Shown here in pieces: positions 1-8,956 of a stretch of DNA of 64,000 bases; the first letter of the stretch is position 1; every line of letters begins with the position of its first letter. Both the position numbers and the translations under genes were made by a program. The notes under the pieces are model-generated. The model was not told the origin of the DNA, ran no database searches, and saw only the letters and a program-made list of their open reading frames with translations. Origin of the DNA: Flavobacterium sp. (lineage in GTDB: Bacteria; Bacteroidota; Bacteroidia; Flavobacteriales; Flavobacteriaceae); contig NZ_JAIXSL010000003.1 in NCBI RefSeq assembly GCF_027484705.1, forward strand, positions 62,001 to 126,000. The letters run 5' to 3'.

Positions 1-2581
1 AACGGTCGAGTTCTTCTAAGTTTTCACTTTCTGTTGGTTCAATCATTAAGGTTCCTGCTACCGGGAATGAAACCGTCGGCGCATGGAAACCATAATCCAT
101 CAGACGTTTTGCGATGTCGGTTACTTCAATACCTTTTTGTTTGAACGGACGGCATTCGAGAATCATTTCGTGTGCCGCGCGTCCCATTTCACCGCTGTAT
201 AAAGTATCGTAATGGCCGTTGAGTCTTTCTTTGATGTAATTGGCGTTCAGGATTGCATATTTGGTAGCATCAGTAACGCCTTCAGCGCCCAACATCGAGA
301 TATAACCATAAGAAATCAAGCAAACCAAAGCCGAACCCCAAGGTGCCGCAGAAATTGCTGTAATCGGAGTGCTTCCACCAGTTGGAATAACCGGATTCGT
401 CGGTAAAAACGGTACCAATTGAGGAGCGACACATATCGGTCCAACACCTGGGCCACCACCACCGTGAGGAATCGCGAAGGTTTTATGCAAATTCAAATGG
501 CAAACATCCGCGCCAATCGTAGCTGGGTTTGTCAATCCGACCTGAGCGTTCATATTCGCGCCGTCCATATAAACCTGACCGCCATTGTCATGAATGATTT
601 TCGTCACCTCAATGATTGAAGCTTCGTAAACACCATGCGTCGATGGGTAAGTCACCATCAAACATGATAAATTGTCTTTGTGTAAAATCGCTTTTTCTCT
701 TAAATCCTCCACATCGATGTTTCCGTTTTCCAACGTTTTGGTCACGACTACTTGCATTCCAGCCATCGCAGCCGAAGCCGGATTGGTTCCGTGCGCCGAA
801 GAAGGAATCAAAGCAATATTTCTGTGATGGTCGCCACGCGATTGGTGGTAAGCACGAATCACCATTAATCCTGCATATTCGCCTTGCGCTCCGGAATTAG
901 GCTGTAAAGTCGTTCCTGCAAAACCCGTGATGATGTTGAGTTGGTGCTCTAATTTTTTGAGCATTTCCTGATAACCCTGCACCTGATCAAGCGGCGCAAA
1001 CGGGTGGATATTGTTCCATTGCGGATTGCTCAAAGGCAGCATTTCAGCGGCGGCATTGAGTTTCATCGTACACGAACCCAAAGAAATCATCGAATGGTTC
1101 AACGACAAATCTTTACGCTCCAAAATTTTGATGTAACGCATGAGCGCACTTTCCGAATGGTAGTAATTGAATACTTCGTGCTGTAAAAAAGCTGAAGTTC
1201 TTTCTAAATTTTGTGGAAAATGAATCGCATCGAGTAAAGTGTCAAACTTTGAAAAAGGTTTTCCGTGCGCCAAAGCAAAAACCGAAACGATATCATTCAA
1301 ATCATTGATACTTGTCGTTTCATTTAAAGAAATCGAAACCGTCTGGTCATCGATATAATTGAAATTGATTTCATGCTGTTCGGCAATTGGGCGCACTTTC
1401 TTCGCATCGGTTTTCACTACAATCGTATCGAAATAAGCCGTATTGGTTTGATACAAGCCTAATTTTTCCAGTTCGTTGGCCAAAGTAGCTGTCGAAGCGT
1501 GTACTTTTTTAGCGATATATTTCAAGCCTTTTGGCCCATGATAGACGGCGTACATTCCAGCCATAACAGCTAGTAAAACCTGAGCGGTACAAATGTTTGA
1601 AGTCGCTTTATCCCTTTTGATGTGCTGCTCTCTGGTCTGCAAAGCCATACGCAAAGCGCGGTTGCCATTCGTATCAACAGTAACACCGATGATTCTTCCG
1701 GGCATGCTTCTTTTGTATTCATCTTTCGTCGCAAAATAAGCGGCGTGCGGTCCGCCGTAACCCAAAGGAATTCCGAAACGTTGGGTAGTTCCAACCACCA
1801 CATCAGCGCCCATTTCTCCGGGAGGCGTCAATTGTACCAAGCTTAAAATATCGGCGGCAACGGCTACTTTAATTTCGTTCAATTTGGCTTTTGCGATGAA
1901 TCCTGAGTAATCATAAATTTGACCGTGTTTCCCCGGATATTGTAAAATCGCTCCGAAGAAATCGTTGGAAAAATCGAAAGTTTCGTGGTTTCCGATCACC
2001 AATTCAACGCCAATCGGTGTCGAACGGGTTTGCAGAACCGATATCGTTTGAGGCAACAGTTCTTCAGAAACGAAGAATTTGTTGATATTGTTTTTCTTTT
2101 GGTCACGCGAACGTACATCAAACAGCAAAGCCATGGCTTCAGCGGCTGAGGTGCCTTCATCGAGCAATGAAGCATTCGCGATTTCCATTCCTGTAAGTTC
2201 GATGACGGTGGTTTGGAAATTCAGAATCGCCTCTAATCTGCCCTGCGCAATCTCGGCCTGATAAGGCGTATAAGCGGTGTACCAACCCGGATTTTCAAAG
2301 ATGTTTCTTTGGATTACGGCCGGAACAATGGCCTGATGATAGCCCAAGCCTATGTACGAACGGAACATTTTGTTTTTGTTCCCCAACTGATGGATATGGT
2401 TCGCAAATTCGTATTCGGTCATCGCAGGATCCAGATCCAGTGGTGCTTTCAGACGGATGTCATTGGGTAAGGTTTCGTAAATGAGCTGGTCAATCGAGTC
2501 AACTCCGATAGTTTTCAACATCTTTGGAACATCATGTTCTCTGGGTCCGATGTGTCGTAGAGCAAACGAATCTGTTTTCAT
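1..2581 (-). CDS. gcvP: Glycine dehydrogenase (decarboxylating), P protein, 3' end missing
   Basis: PLP-dependent P protein of the glycine cleavage system: it decarboxylates glycine and passes the aminomethyl group to the lipoylated H protein in the cytoplasm. The visible 860 codons start at ATG ([15 protein letters not shown]) and read without interruption to the window edge. Seen directly: the N-terminal half with the [16 protein letters not shown] stretch, the glycine-rich [16 protein letters not shown] segment, and [15 protein letters not shown] with the expected PLP-binding lysine. The family is about 950 residues in its single-chain form, so roughly 90 C-terminal residues lie outside. 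It is the fused form, not the split GcvPA/GcvPB. The gene is alone on its strand here, with no gcvT or gcvH beside it. Confidence 0.97.
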   Translation of the reverse strand, partial: MKTDSFALRHIGPREHDVPKMLKTIGVDSIDQLIYETLPNDIRLKAPLDLDPAMTEYEFANHIHQLGNKNKMFRSYIGLGYHQAIVPAVIQRNIFENPGWYTAYTPYQAEIAQGRLEAILNFQTTVIELTGMEIANASLLDEGTSAAEAMALLFDVRSRDQKKNNINKFFVSEELLPQTISVLQTRSTPIGVELVIGNHETFDFSNDFFGAILQYPGKHGQIYDYSGFIAKAKLNEIKVAVAADILSLVQLTPPGEMGADVVVGTTQRFGIPLGYGGPHAAYFATKDEYKRSMPGRIIGVTVDTNGNRALRMALQTREQHIKRDKATSNICTAQVLLAVMAGMYAVYHGPKGLKYIAKKVHASTATLANELEKLGLYQTNTAYFDTIVVKTDAKKVRPIAEQHEINFNYIDDQTVSISLNETTSINDLNDIVSVFALAHGKPFSKFDTLLDAIHFPQNLERTSAFLQHEVFNYYHSESALMRYIKILERKDLSLNHSMISLGSCTMKLNAAAEMLPLSNPQWNNIHPFAPLDQVQGYQEMLKKLEHQLNIITGFAGTTLQPNSGAQGEYAGLMVIRAYHQSRGDHHRNIALIPSSAHGTNPASAAMAGMQVVVTKTLENGNIDVEDLREKAILHKDNLSCLMVTYPSTHGVYEASIIEVTKIIHDNGGQVYMDGANMNAQVGLTNPATIGADVCHLNLHKTFAIPHGGGGPGVGPICVAPQLVPFLPTNPVIPTGGSTPITAISAAPWGSALVCLISYGYISMLGAEGVTDATKYAILNANYIKERLNGHYDTLYSGEMGRAAHEMILECRPFKQKGIEVTDIAKRLMDYGFHAPTVSFPVAGTLMIEPTESENLEELDR

Positions 2582-2615
2582 AGCTTATAGATAGGTGTGT
2601 GTATTTTTTGAAGCA

Positions 2616-2623
2616 CAAATTTA
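2616..2623 (-). promoter_or_regulatory. Possible -7 element for gcvP
   Basis: Read on the minus strand this is TAAATTTG, matching the Bacteroidota -7 consensus TAnnTTTG, about 35 bases before the gcvP ATG. No TTTG sits at the expected 19-base distance upstream, so only half of the promoter is supported. Confidence 0.3.
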
Positions 2624-2720
2624 TGGATTAATCTCAAAAAACGACGGTCTTTAACCTTTCATTTTTAGTAATTTTTGAACCAAAAAGCATTCTTATTAAC
2701 AGTTTGACTAATTTTGTGTG

Positions 2721-3542
2721 ATGAGCCTTTTCAAGCGCCTTTTAGATTTTTATTTAGACAGTAGCATTCATACCGCTTTGTCATGTTATGCCTTGGTGCG
2801 CATGACGCAGCATATATTCCAGATTCATGGAAATCAGTATGTCGCAGGTTTCGCTTTTTTCGGAACCATTGTAGGTTATAATTTTGTGAAGTACGATGCG
2901 CTCGCCAGAACCCAAAAAATCAAAATGGGCAAACAACTCATGGCCATTGTAGGTTTGAGTATTATGGCATTCATAGGCGCTGCGATTACTTTTTACCAAC
3001 TCGACCACCTGACACAAATCATTGCTATCGCATTTCTGGCGCTGACATTATTGTATACGCTTCCGTTTTTCCCCAACAAAAGCAACGCGCGCAATTGGCG
3101 TGGCATCAAGATTTATATCGTAGCGTTTTGCTGGGTAGGCGTCACTTTGATTTTGCCGGTTTTAGATGCTGGCATCGCACTTACTTCAGATTTTTACTGG
3201 AAATGCCTCCAAAGATTTTTGTTATTGTTTGTGCTGATCGCCATTTTCGAAATCATCGACCTCAAAAACGACGATCCGAATTTACAGACCGTGCCACAAA
3301 AAATAGGCGTGAAGCGCACCAAAACCGTCGGCATTTTTTTATTGCTGGTGTTTTATGTTCTCGAATTTATGCAAACCAAGACCAACAATTTACAACTTAC
3401 AGTCAATTTGATTTTAGTCGTCATGATGGCATTTTTCCTAATGTTTGCCCACGAAAACCGTTCGAAATATTACACGTCTTTTTGGGCAGAAAGTATTCCT
3501 ATGATCTGGTATTTGATGCTCGTTTTGATCACTACATTTTAA
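2721..3542 (+). CDS. UbiA-like integral membrane protein
   Basis: A 273-residue membrane protein with about eight hydrophobic segments. The sequence IFEIIDLKNDDPNLQTVP near residue 175 resembles the second aspartate-rich motif of UbiA prenyltransferases. The first motif is degenerate: around residue 50 only YNFVKYDAL is visible, where an NDxxDxxxD-type motif is expected. It may therefore be a divergent or non-canonical member, and its substrate cannot be told. I chose the ATG at 2721; a GTG directly before it would add one residue. It diverges from gcvP and converges with the M3 peptidase gene, with a palindromic repeat in the gap. The family call is moderate and the function is open. Confidence 0.6.
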   Translation: MSLFKRLLDFYLDSSIHTALSCYALVRMTQHIFQIHGNQYVAGFAFFGTIVGYNFVKYDALARTQKIKMGKQLMAIVGLSIMAFIGAAITFYQLDHLTQIIAIAFLALTLLYTLPFFPNKSNARNWRGIKIYIVAFCWVGVTLILPVLDAGIALTSDFYWKCLQRFLLLFVLIAIFEIIDLKNDDPNLQTVPQKIGVKRTKTVGIFLLLVFYVLEFMQTKTNNLQLTVNLILVVMMAFFLMFAHENRSKYYTSFWAESIPMIWYLMLVLITTF

Positions 3543-3546
3543 ATCT

Positions 3547-3640
3547 GGGCGTTCCCTTCGGTCAGGCTGTCCGCACTCGCTTTTTTGCGCTGAACGCCAG
3601 CACAAAAAGAGCTCAGACAAATGCTTCCATCCTTAACGCG
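3547..3640. repeat. Dispersed intergenic repeat, family A copy 1
   Basis: The stretch starts with GGCGTTCCC and ends near CCTTAACGC. Inside are CGCACTCGCTTTTTTGCGCT and AAAAAGAGCTCAGACAA. The same blocks in the same order recur at 6368-6463. It lies between two convergent genes, only a few bases after the UbiA-like stop codon. The GCGTT and AACGC ends are complementary, so the element can fold on itself. It is not coding. Confidence 0.8.
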
Positions 3641-3666
3641 GCCTGTCGTAATTCAAACCCAATAAT

Positions 3667-5694
3667 TTAAACCAATCCCGCGCGTTTCAACAAAGCTTCG
3701 GGTTTCGGTTCCTGCCCGCGAAATCGCTTATACAAAACCATCGGTGCTTCCGTGCCGCCTTTTGATAGGACGTTGTCCTTAAACTTCGTCGCGACTTCCT
3801 TATTGAAAATTCCTTTTTCTTTGAAATATTCAAACGCATCAGCATCCAAAACTTCAGCCCATTTATAACTATAATACCCCGAAGAATAACCACCTTGGAA
3901 AATATGCGAGAACGAAGTACTCATCGCGTTTTCCAACACTTCAGGATATAGTTGCGTTTCGGCGAATTGTTCGCTTTCAAATTTCTTGACGTCATTAATG
4001 TGTGTTGTGTCCTGTCCGTGCCAGCCCATATCGAGCAAACCGAAACTGAGTTGTCGCATCGTCGCCATGCCTTCCTGAAAACTTGCACTTTCTTTGATTT
4101 TCTCCACAAGTTCCATCGGAATCATTTCGCCGGTTTGGTAATGCGTTGCAAACAAGGCCAGCGCTTCGGCTTCGTAACACCAGTTTTCCATGATCTGGCT
4201 TGGCAATTCAACGAAATCCCAATACACGGAAGTTCCCGACAAACTTGGGTAAGTCGTGTTCGCCAACATACCATGCAACCCGTGACCGAATTCGTGGAAT
4301 AAAGTTGTGACTTCATTAAAAGTCAACAGCGATGGTTTGGTTTCGGTCGGTTTGGTGAAATTGCAAACATTCGAAATATGTGGACGTTCGTTGATGCCAT
4401 CTTTAATATATTGCGATTTGAACGAAGTCATCCAGGCGCCGTTGCGTTTTCCTTTTCTCGGGAAGAAGTCGGCGTAGAAAATTGACACCAGATTCCCGTT
4501 TTCATCCTTGACTTCATAAGTCGTCACTTCTTCGTGGTATTTGTCGATGTCGAAAATTTCGGTGAACGTCAATCCGTAGAGTTTTTGGGCTACCGTGAAA
4601 GCACCAGCCAAAACCTTTTCCAACTGGAAATACGGTTTGAGTTTTTCATCATCGAGATTGAACAACTGTTGTTTGAGTTTTTCAGAATAGTAGGCGCCAT
4701 CCCATTTTTCAAGCTGTTCAATACCGTCGAGTTCTTTGGCGAATTGCGTGAGTTGTTTGAATTCGCGTTCAGCCGCAGGTTTGGCTTTAGTGAGCAAATC
4801 ACTCAAAAAGGATTTCACTTTCTCCGGATTTTCGGCCATACGTTCTTCCAAAACAAAATGAGCATGCGTTTCATAACCTAATAATTTGGCTCTTTCGTAG
4901 CGCAGTTTGGCAATTTTTAAAACGATTTCCTGATTGTCATATTCGTTTTTTTGAAATGCTTTCGCCCCAAAAGCCAAAGCCATTTTTTTACGCAATTCGC
5001 GATTGTCAGCATAAGTCACAAAAGGAATGTAACTCGGATAATCGAGTGTGAAAATCCAGCCTTCTTTTTCTTGTTGTTTGGCTAAAGAACGGGCAGCTTC
5101 GATAGCGCCTTCTGGCAAACCCTTCAAATCGGCTTCGTCAGTCAGGTGCATTTGGAACGCGTTGGTTTCTGCCAAAACGTTTTCTCCGAATTGCAAACTC
5201 AGCATCGATAATTCCTTGTCGATTTCGCGCAGTTTTTCTTTTTGATCTTCAGGTAAGTTCGCTCCGTTTCTCGAAAAGCTTTTGTAATTTTTATCGAGTA
5301 GCGTAGTTTGTTCCGGCGTTAAGTGGAGCGTACTTTTTTGCTCGTAAACCGCTTTCACTTTGGCAAACAAAGCCGCGTTGAGTCGGATGTCGTTGCTGAA
5401 TTCTGATAATAAAGGCGAAACTTCCTGAGCAATCTGTTGCAGCTCGTCATTGGTTTCAGCCGAATGTAAGTTGAAGAAAATATTCGATATCCTATCAAGC
5501 ATATCGCCACTAAAAGCTAAAGCTTCAATCGTGTTTTGGAATGTTGGCGCTTCAGGATTGTTGACGATCGCATCGATTTCGGTTCTGGCGGAAGCAATAC
5601 CTTCTTTGAAAGCGGGCATGTAATCTTCGTTTTTGATTTGTGAAAAAGGCGCAGTGTCGTATTTGGTTTGGAATTTTTGGGTGAGTATGTTCAT
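3667..5694 (-). CDS. M3-family zinc metallopeptidase (oligopeptidase A / peptidyl-dipeptidase Dcp type)
   Basis: A 675-residue thermolysin-like peptidase that degrades short peptides. The zinc site is visible as HEFGHGLHG (HExxH) near residue 460, followed about 25-30 residues later by DFVELPSQIMENW, which holds the third zinc-binding glutamate. Length fits the family (about 670-700). I chose the ATG at 5694 (MNILTQKFQTKYD). An upstream in-frame start would translate a tandem repeat into MRLCEK, which homologues are not expected to carry. There is no signal peptide, so it is probably cytoplasmic and recycles peptides. Dcp and OpdA subtypes cannot be separated by eye. The leader directly before the ATG is a short tandem repeat. 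Confidence 0.93.
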   Translation of the reverse strand: MNILTQKFQTKYDTAPFSQIKNEDYMPAFKEGIASARTEIDAIVNNPEAPTFQNTIEALAFSGDMLDRISNIFFNLHSAETNDELQQIAQEVSPLLSEFSNDIRLNAALFAKVKAVYEQKSTLHLTPEQTTLLDKNYKSFSRNGANLPEDQKEKLREIDKELSMLSLQFGENVLAETNAFQMHLTDEADLKGLPEGAIEAARSLAKQQEKEGWIFTLDYPSYIPFVTYADNRELRKKMALAFGAKAFQKNEYDNQEIVLKIAKLRYERAKLLGYETHAHFVLEERMAENPEKVKSFLSDLLTKAKPAAEREFKQLTQFAKELDGIEQLEKWDGAYYSEKLKQQLFNLDDEKLKPYFQLEKVLAGAFTVAQKLYGLTFTEIFDIDKYHEEVTTYEVKDENGNLVSIFYADFFPRKGKRNGAWMTSFKSQYIKDGINERPHISNVCNFTKPTETKPSLLTFNEVTTLFHEFGHGLHGMLANTTYPSLSGTSVYWDFVELPSQIMENWCYEAEALALFATHYQTGEMIPMELVEKIKESASFQEGMATMRQLSFGLLDMGWHGQDTTHINDVKKFESEQFAETQLYPEVLENAMSTSFSHIFQGGYSSGYYSYKWAEVLDADAFEYFKEKGIFNKEVATKFKDNVLSKGGTEAPMVLYKRFRGQEPKPEALLKRAGLV

Positions 5695-5723
5695 TTTCTC
5701 GCAAAGGCGCAAAGGCGCAAAGT
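5695..5723. repeat. 8-bp tandem repeat abutting the M3 peptidase start codon
   Basis: On the plus strand GCAAAGGC occurs twice in tandem and is followed by GCAAAG, after TTTCTC. On the coding strand the mRNA leader therefore reads in units of GCCTTTGC and ends GAGAAA immediately before the ATG at 5694. Confidence 0.85.
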
Positions 5724-5760
5724 TTTGATGTTAAAAGAAACGTTATTGGTTTTTTGGATG

Positions 5761-5846
5761 CCCTAGCCCCGATAGCAGTGGAAATCCTTTTGTGACGGTG
5801 TTCGGCACAAAAGATTGGGAGCGGATAGCGGGATTCAGCTCCTAAA
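5761..5846. repeat. Dispersed palindromic repeat, family B copy 1
   Basis: The core is ATCCTTTTG, then about 18 bases with GTTCGGCACAAAAGAT, so the CTTTTG and CAAAAG arms can pair. The flanks are CTAGCCC and CAGCTCCTAAA. Related copies lie at 8957-9094, 16646-16716 and 49049-49150. It fills the gap between the M3 peptidase start and the purE stop, ending two bases before the latter. Confidence 0.8.
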
Positions 5847-5847
5847 C

Positions 5848-6333
5848 CTATTGATTTTTAAGCTTGTCCGACGCAGTATTGACGCTGTCTTTCAGACTTT
5901 CTTTGTATTGGATGATTTTATTCTGAATGTTTTTGTCGTGGCTTCCGATGATTTGCGCTGCAAGGATTCCCGCATTTTTACCGCCGTTCAGTGCTACAGT
6001 TGCAACCGGAACACCGCCGGGCATTTGCAGAATCGATAAGACGCTGTCCCAACCGTCAATCGAATTGCTTGATTTTACGGGCACGCCGATGACAGGCAAT
6101 GGCGACATAGAAGCGACCATTCCGGGTAAATGTGCCGCACCGCCAGCTCCCGCGATGATTACCGCGATGCCTTTGTTGTGCGCGTTTTTGCTGAAATCGA
6201 AAAGTTTTTCTGGCGTTCGGTGGGCTGAAACAATATCGACTTCGGTCTCGATGCCGAAACTTTTGAGGATGTCGATGGCTTCCTGCATGATCGGCAGGTC
6301 GGAAATGCTTCCCATGACGATGGCTACTTTCAT
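5848..6333 (-). CDS. purE: N5-carboxyaminoimidazole ribonucleotide mutase
   Basis: Converts N5-carboxy-AIR to CAIR in de novo purine synthesis (class I PurE). The 161 residues include the N-terminal MGSISDLPIM phosphate-binding segment, SAHRTPE near residue 40 with the catalytic histidine region, and AGAGGAAHLPGMVAS near residue 65. Length is normal. It follows purK on the same strand after a 115-base gap that carries a family A repeat. The pair would act in sequence, PurK making the N5-carboxylated intermediate. The start ATG is preceded directly by an AT-rich tandem repeat. Confidence 0.97.
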   Translation of the reverse strand: MKVAIVMGSISDLPIMQEAIDILKSFGIETEVDIVSAHRTPEKLFDFSKNAHNKGIAVIIAGAGGAAHLPGMVASMSPLPVIGVPVKSSNSIDGWDSVLSILQMPGGVPVATVALNGGKNAGILAAQIIGSHDKNIQNKIIQYKESLKDSVNTASDKLKNQ

Positions 6334-6369
6334 ATTAATTGATAATTAACAATTGATAATTGATAATTG
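6334..6369. repeat. AATTGATAATT-type tandem repeat abutting purE
   Basis: The unit TTGATAATTAA/TTGATAATTGA repeats three to four times and runs directly up to the purE ATG (on the minus strand). Similar AATTGATAATTAG and TCAATTAT stretches occur around 16729-16800. Confidence 0.75.
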
Positions 6370-6463
6370 GGGCGTTCCCCTGCGGGTCGGGCTTTCGCAC
6401 TCGCTTTTTTCCGCTAAACGCTAGCGCAAAAAGAGCTCAGACAATCGCTCAATCCCTAACGCA
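6368..6463. repeat. Dispersed intergenic repeat, family A copy 2, overlapping the purK 3' end
   Basis: It begins GGGGCGTTCCCC and contains CGCACTCGCTTTTTTCCGC and AAAAAGAGCTCAGACAA, ending CCCTAACGC like copy 1. The final bases form the last codons and the TGA stop of purK, so the element overlaps the coding sequence. Confidence 0.8.
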
Positions 6464-7609
6464 AACGACCCGGATTGTATTTTTCACTTGCTCGGCGATT
6501 TTTCGCGCTTCCTGCATATTTTCATTGACGATCGTCACATGGCCCATTTTGCGGAACGGACGCGTTTGCCTTTTTCCGTAAATGTGTGGTGTGACGCCTT
6601 CGATATTCAAAATTTCATTGATGTTTTCGTAAACTACATTGCCCGAAAATCCTGCTTCTCCGACGAGGTTGACCATAATGCCTGCAACTTTGCTTTCGGT
6701 ATTGCCTAAAGGTAAATTGAGAATCGCGCGCAAATGGTTTTCGAATTGCGAAGTATAACTCGCTTCAATCGAATAATGCCCGGAATTGTGCGGACGCGGT
6801 GCCACTTCATTGACAATGATTTCGCCGTCGTTGGTTTGGAACATTTCGACAGCTAATAAACCTACAGGTTCGAAAACTTCGGCGACTTTTAAAGCAATTT
6901 CGGTAGCTTTTTGTGCGACTTTCGCTTCGATTCTTGCGGGGCAAATTACATATTCCACTTGGTTGGCTTCGGGATGGAATTCCATTTCGACGACCGGATA
7001 GGTTTTAGTTTCGCCTGAAAGATTTCTAACGACAATCACGGCGAGTTCGTTCTTGAAAGGAATCAATTGTTCCGCTATGCATTCTCCATCGGGAAGTTCG
7101 TTTAAATCGGATGCTTCACGAATGATTTTCACACCATAACCATCATAACCGAATTCAGTGCATTTCCAAACGAATGGGAAAGTGGTTTTTCGGTCTTCGA
7201 TACTTATTTTTAAATCGTCCAAGTGTAGAAATAACCCAAAGTCCGCCGTTGGAATGTTGTTGGTTTTATATAGGTTTTTTTGAACGCCTTTGTTTTGGAT
7301 TTTACGCAAGGTTTTCGGAGTCGGATAAACCTGAACGCCTTCAAATTCTAATTTTTCAAGCGCATCAATGTTGACGAGTTCGATTTCAAAAGTGAGTATA
7401 TCGACTTGTTTTCCGAATTGATAAACGGTTTCAAAATCCATCAGATTGCCCTCAACGAATTTGTTGCAGGCGATTTTACAAGGCGCGTCAGCACTCGGGT
7501 CGAGCACATAAGTCTGAATGTCCAATTTTCTGGTTTCAGCGAGCATCATTTTGCCGAGTTGTCCGCCACCGAGAATGCCCAGTTTAAAATCGGAAGAGAA
7601 ATAGTTCAT
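6449..7609 (-). CDS. purK: N5-carboxyaminoimidazole ribonucleotide synthase
   Basis: ATP-grasp enzyme that makes N5-carboxy-AIR from AIR, ATP and bicarbonate. The 386 residues show the dinucleotide-like LGILGGGQLGKMML near the N-terminus, the ATP-grasp lysine region FVWKCTEFGYDGYGV near residue 145, and the metal-binding VNEVAPRPHNSGHY near residue 265. I chose the ATG at 7609 (MNYFSSDFKLGIL). The longer reading adds 28 residues translated from a tandem repeat leader. Its C-terminal VRD and stop are encoded by the end of a family A repeat. It is read first in a purK-purE unit. Confidence 0.96.
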   Translation of the reverse strand: MNYFSSDFKLGILGGGQLGKMMLAETRKLDIQTYVLDPSADAPCKIACNKFVEGNLMDFETVYQFGKQVDILTFEIELVNIDALEKLEFEGVQVYPTPKTLRKIQNKGVQKNLYKTNNIPTADFGLFLHLDDLKISIEDRKTTFPFVWKCTEFGYDGYGVKIIREASDLNELPDGECIAEQLIPFKNELAVIVVRNLSGETKTYPVVEMEFHPEANQVEYVICPARIEAKVAQKATEIALKVAEVFEPVGLLAVEMFQTNDGEIIVNEVAPRPHNSGHYSIEASYTSQFENHLRAILNLPLGNTESKVAGIMVNLVGEAGFSGNVVYENINEILNIEGVTPHIYGKRQTRPFRKMGHVTIVNENMQEARKIAEQVKNTIRVVCVRD

Positions 7610-7630
7610 GGGTTGTAGTTGTAGTTGTGT
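7610..7630. repeat. 6-bp tandem repeat abutting the purK start codon
   Basis: On the plus strand GTTGTA repeats as GGTTGTAGTTGTAGTTGTG. On the coding strand it is ACAACT repeated and ending in CCC directly before the ATG. Confidence 0.75.
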
Positions 7631-7634
7631 GGCA

Positions 7635-7642
7635 CAAAGATA
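7635..7642 (-). promoter_or_regulatory. Possible -7 element for purK-purE
   Basis: On the minus strand this reads TATCTTTG, matching TAnnTTTG, 25 bases before the purK ATG. No good TTTG lies 19 bases upstream of it, so support is partial. Confidence 0.35.
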
Positions 7643-7781
7643 GGCATGAATTGATAATGAGCATACGCGCAAAAGCTTTTTTTTATGAGGCAAGCCGTTG
7701 CTGAGAAATGCGATCTTTTAGGAAATATATCAAATTTGCAAAAAAGTCAAAATGCGTAGGCGTTAATCCTTTGAGAGTTCT

Positions 7782-7789
7782 TAAATTTG
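7782..7789 (+). promoter_or_regulatory. Possible -7 element for hpt
   Basis: TAAATTTG matches TAnnTTTG and lies 22 bases before the hpt ATG. A TTTG occurs upstream but only 8 bases away, too close to act as the -33 element. Confidence 0.35.
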
Positions 7790-7811
7790 TGGCTTATTTA
7801 AAATCGATACG

Positions 7812-8342
7812 ATGATACAACTGCATGATAAACATTTTGTTCCTTTTATTTCTGCCGAAGAAATTGAATTCGCCATCACCAACATGGCCAAACAAATGGA
7901 CGACGATTTCTTTGATGACATTCCTGTTTTTGTGGGTGTTTTGAATGGTTCGTTTATGGTGCTGTCCGATCTGATGAAACACTACCGCGGCATGTGCGAA
8001 GTAAGCTTCGTCAAGATGGCTTCGTATGAAGGCACACAATCTACGAATGAAGTCAGACAACTCATCGGCATCAACGAAAACCTCGAAGGAAAAACCGTCG
8101 TGATAGTAGAAGACATCGTCGATACGGGCAACACGATTGAAGAACTCAAAGCGATCTTCAAAGAACAAAAAGTAAAACACCTCAAAATAGCCACGTTGTT
8201 CCTCAAGCCTGACGTTTACAAAAAAGACATCAAGCTCGATTACGTCGGCATTCGTATTCCTAACAAATTCATCGTCGGCTTCGGCTTAGATTACGATGGT
8301 TTAGGTAGAAACTTAAAAGACATATACCAACTAGCGGAATAA
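7812..8342 (+). CDS. hpt: Hypoxanthine phosphoribosyltransferase
   Basis: Salvages hypoxanthine (and probably guanine) to IMP or GMP using PRPP. The 176 residues carry the PRPP loop VVIVEDIVDTGNTIEEL near residue 100, the flexible-loop region VKMASYEGTQST near residue 68, and the C-terminal FIVGFGLDYDGLGRNL typical of bacterial HPRT. Length is standard. adk follows 36 bases later on the same strand, suggesting one transcript. The gene diverges from purK-purE. Confidence 0.96.
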   Translation: MIQLHDKHFVPFISAEEIEFAITNMAKQMDDDFFDDIPVFVGVLNGSFMVLSDLMKHYRGMCEVSFVKMASYEGTQSTNEVRQLIGINENLEGKTVVIVEDIVDTGNTIEELKAIFKEQKVKHLKIATLFLKPDVYKKDIKLDYVGIRIPNKFIVGFGLDYDGLGRNLKDIYQLAE

Positions 8343-8378
8343 TTCAAAATTTATAATTCAAAATTCAAAATAATTATA
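8341..8378. repeat. AATTCAAAA-type tandem repeat abutting adk
   Basis: AATTCAAAA occurs twice, then TTCAAAA, then an AT-rich tail running to the adk ATG. It fills the whole hpt-adk gap. Confidence 0.75.
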
Positions 8379-8951
8379 ATGATCAACATCGTTCTTTTCG
8401 GAAAACCAGGTGCGGGAAAAGGCACACAAGCTGAATTTTTAAAAGAAAAATACAATCTGACGCATTTGTCCACGGGCGATATCTTCAGATACAACATCAA
8501 AAACGAAACGGAATTGGGCATGCTCGCCAAAACCTACATGGACAAAGGCGATTTGGTTCCCGATTCAGTAACGATACAAATGCTGCAAAGCGAAGTTGAT
8601 AAAAACCCGCAATCCGCCGGATTCCTGTTCGACGGTTTCCCAAGAACAATCGCGCAAGCAGAAGCTTTAGACGTGTTTTTGGAATCGAAAAGCCAAAGCA
8701 TCACCGCGACGATCGCGCTCGAAGCCAACGACGAGATTTTAGTGCAACGTCTATTAGAACGCGGAAAAACCTCTGGTAGACCCGACGATCAGGACGAAGC
8801 CAAAATCCGCAACCGTTACGACGAATACAACCAAAAAACTGCGCCGCTGATGCAGTATTATCAGGCGCAAGGCAAATTCCACGCGGTGGACGGCATCGGT
8901 TCGATTGCAGAAATCACGCAGCGTTTGAGTGCTGTGATCGATCATTTATAG
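8379..8951 (+). CDS. adk: Adenylate kinase
   Basis: Interconverts ATP + AMP and 2 ADP. The 190 residues contain the P-loop GKPGAGKGTQ at residues 7-16, the AMP-binding STGDIFR, and the DGFPRTIAQAEAL segment near residue 86. The LID region (LLERGKTSGRPDD) is short and has no zinc cysteines, so this is the short bacterial form. It is probably co-transcribed with hpt. A family B palindrome begins six bases after the stop. Confidence 0.97.
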   Translation: MINIVLFGKPGAGKGTQAEFLKEKYNLTHLSTGDIFRYNIKNETELGMLAKTYMDKGDLVPDSVTIQMLQSEVDKNPQSAGFLFDGFPRTIAQAEALDVFLESKSQSITATIALEANDEILVQRLLERGKTSGRPDDQDEAKIRNRYDEYNQKTAPLMQYYQAQGKFHAVDGIGSIAEITQRLSAVIDHL

Positions 8952-8956
8952 TATTT

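Noticed and set aside
1..2261. Several short plus-strand frames across the first 2.3 kb
   Set aside because: All lie opposite gcvP, which reads without a break and has clear family motifs.
3095..3670. A 191-residue plus-strand frame overlapping the UbiA-like gene
   Set aside because: Frame-shifted reading of the membrane protein gene that then runs into a repeat; highly basic product rich in Arg, Phe and His.
7685..7759. A 24-codon plus-strand frame between purK and hpt
   Set aside because: Short, no recognisable composition, and it runs over likely promoter DNA.
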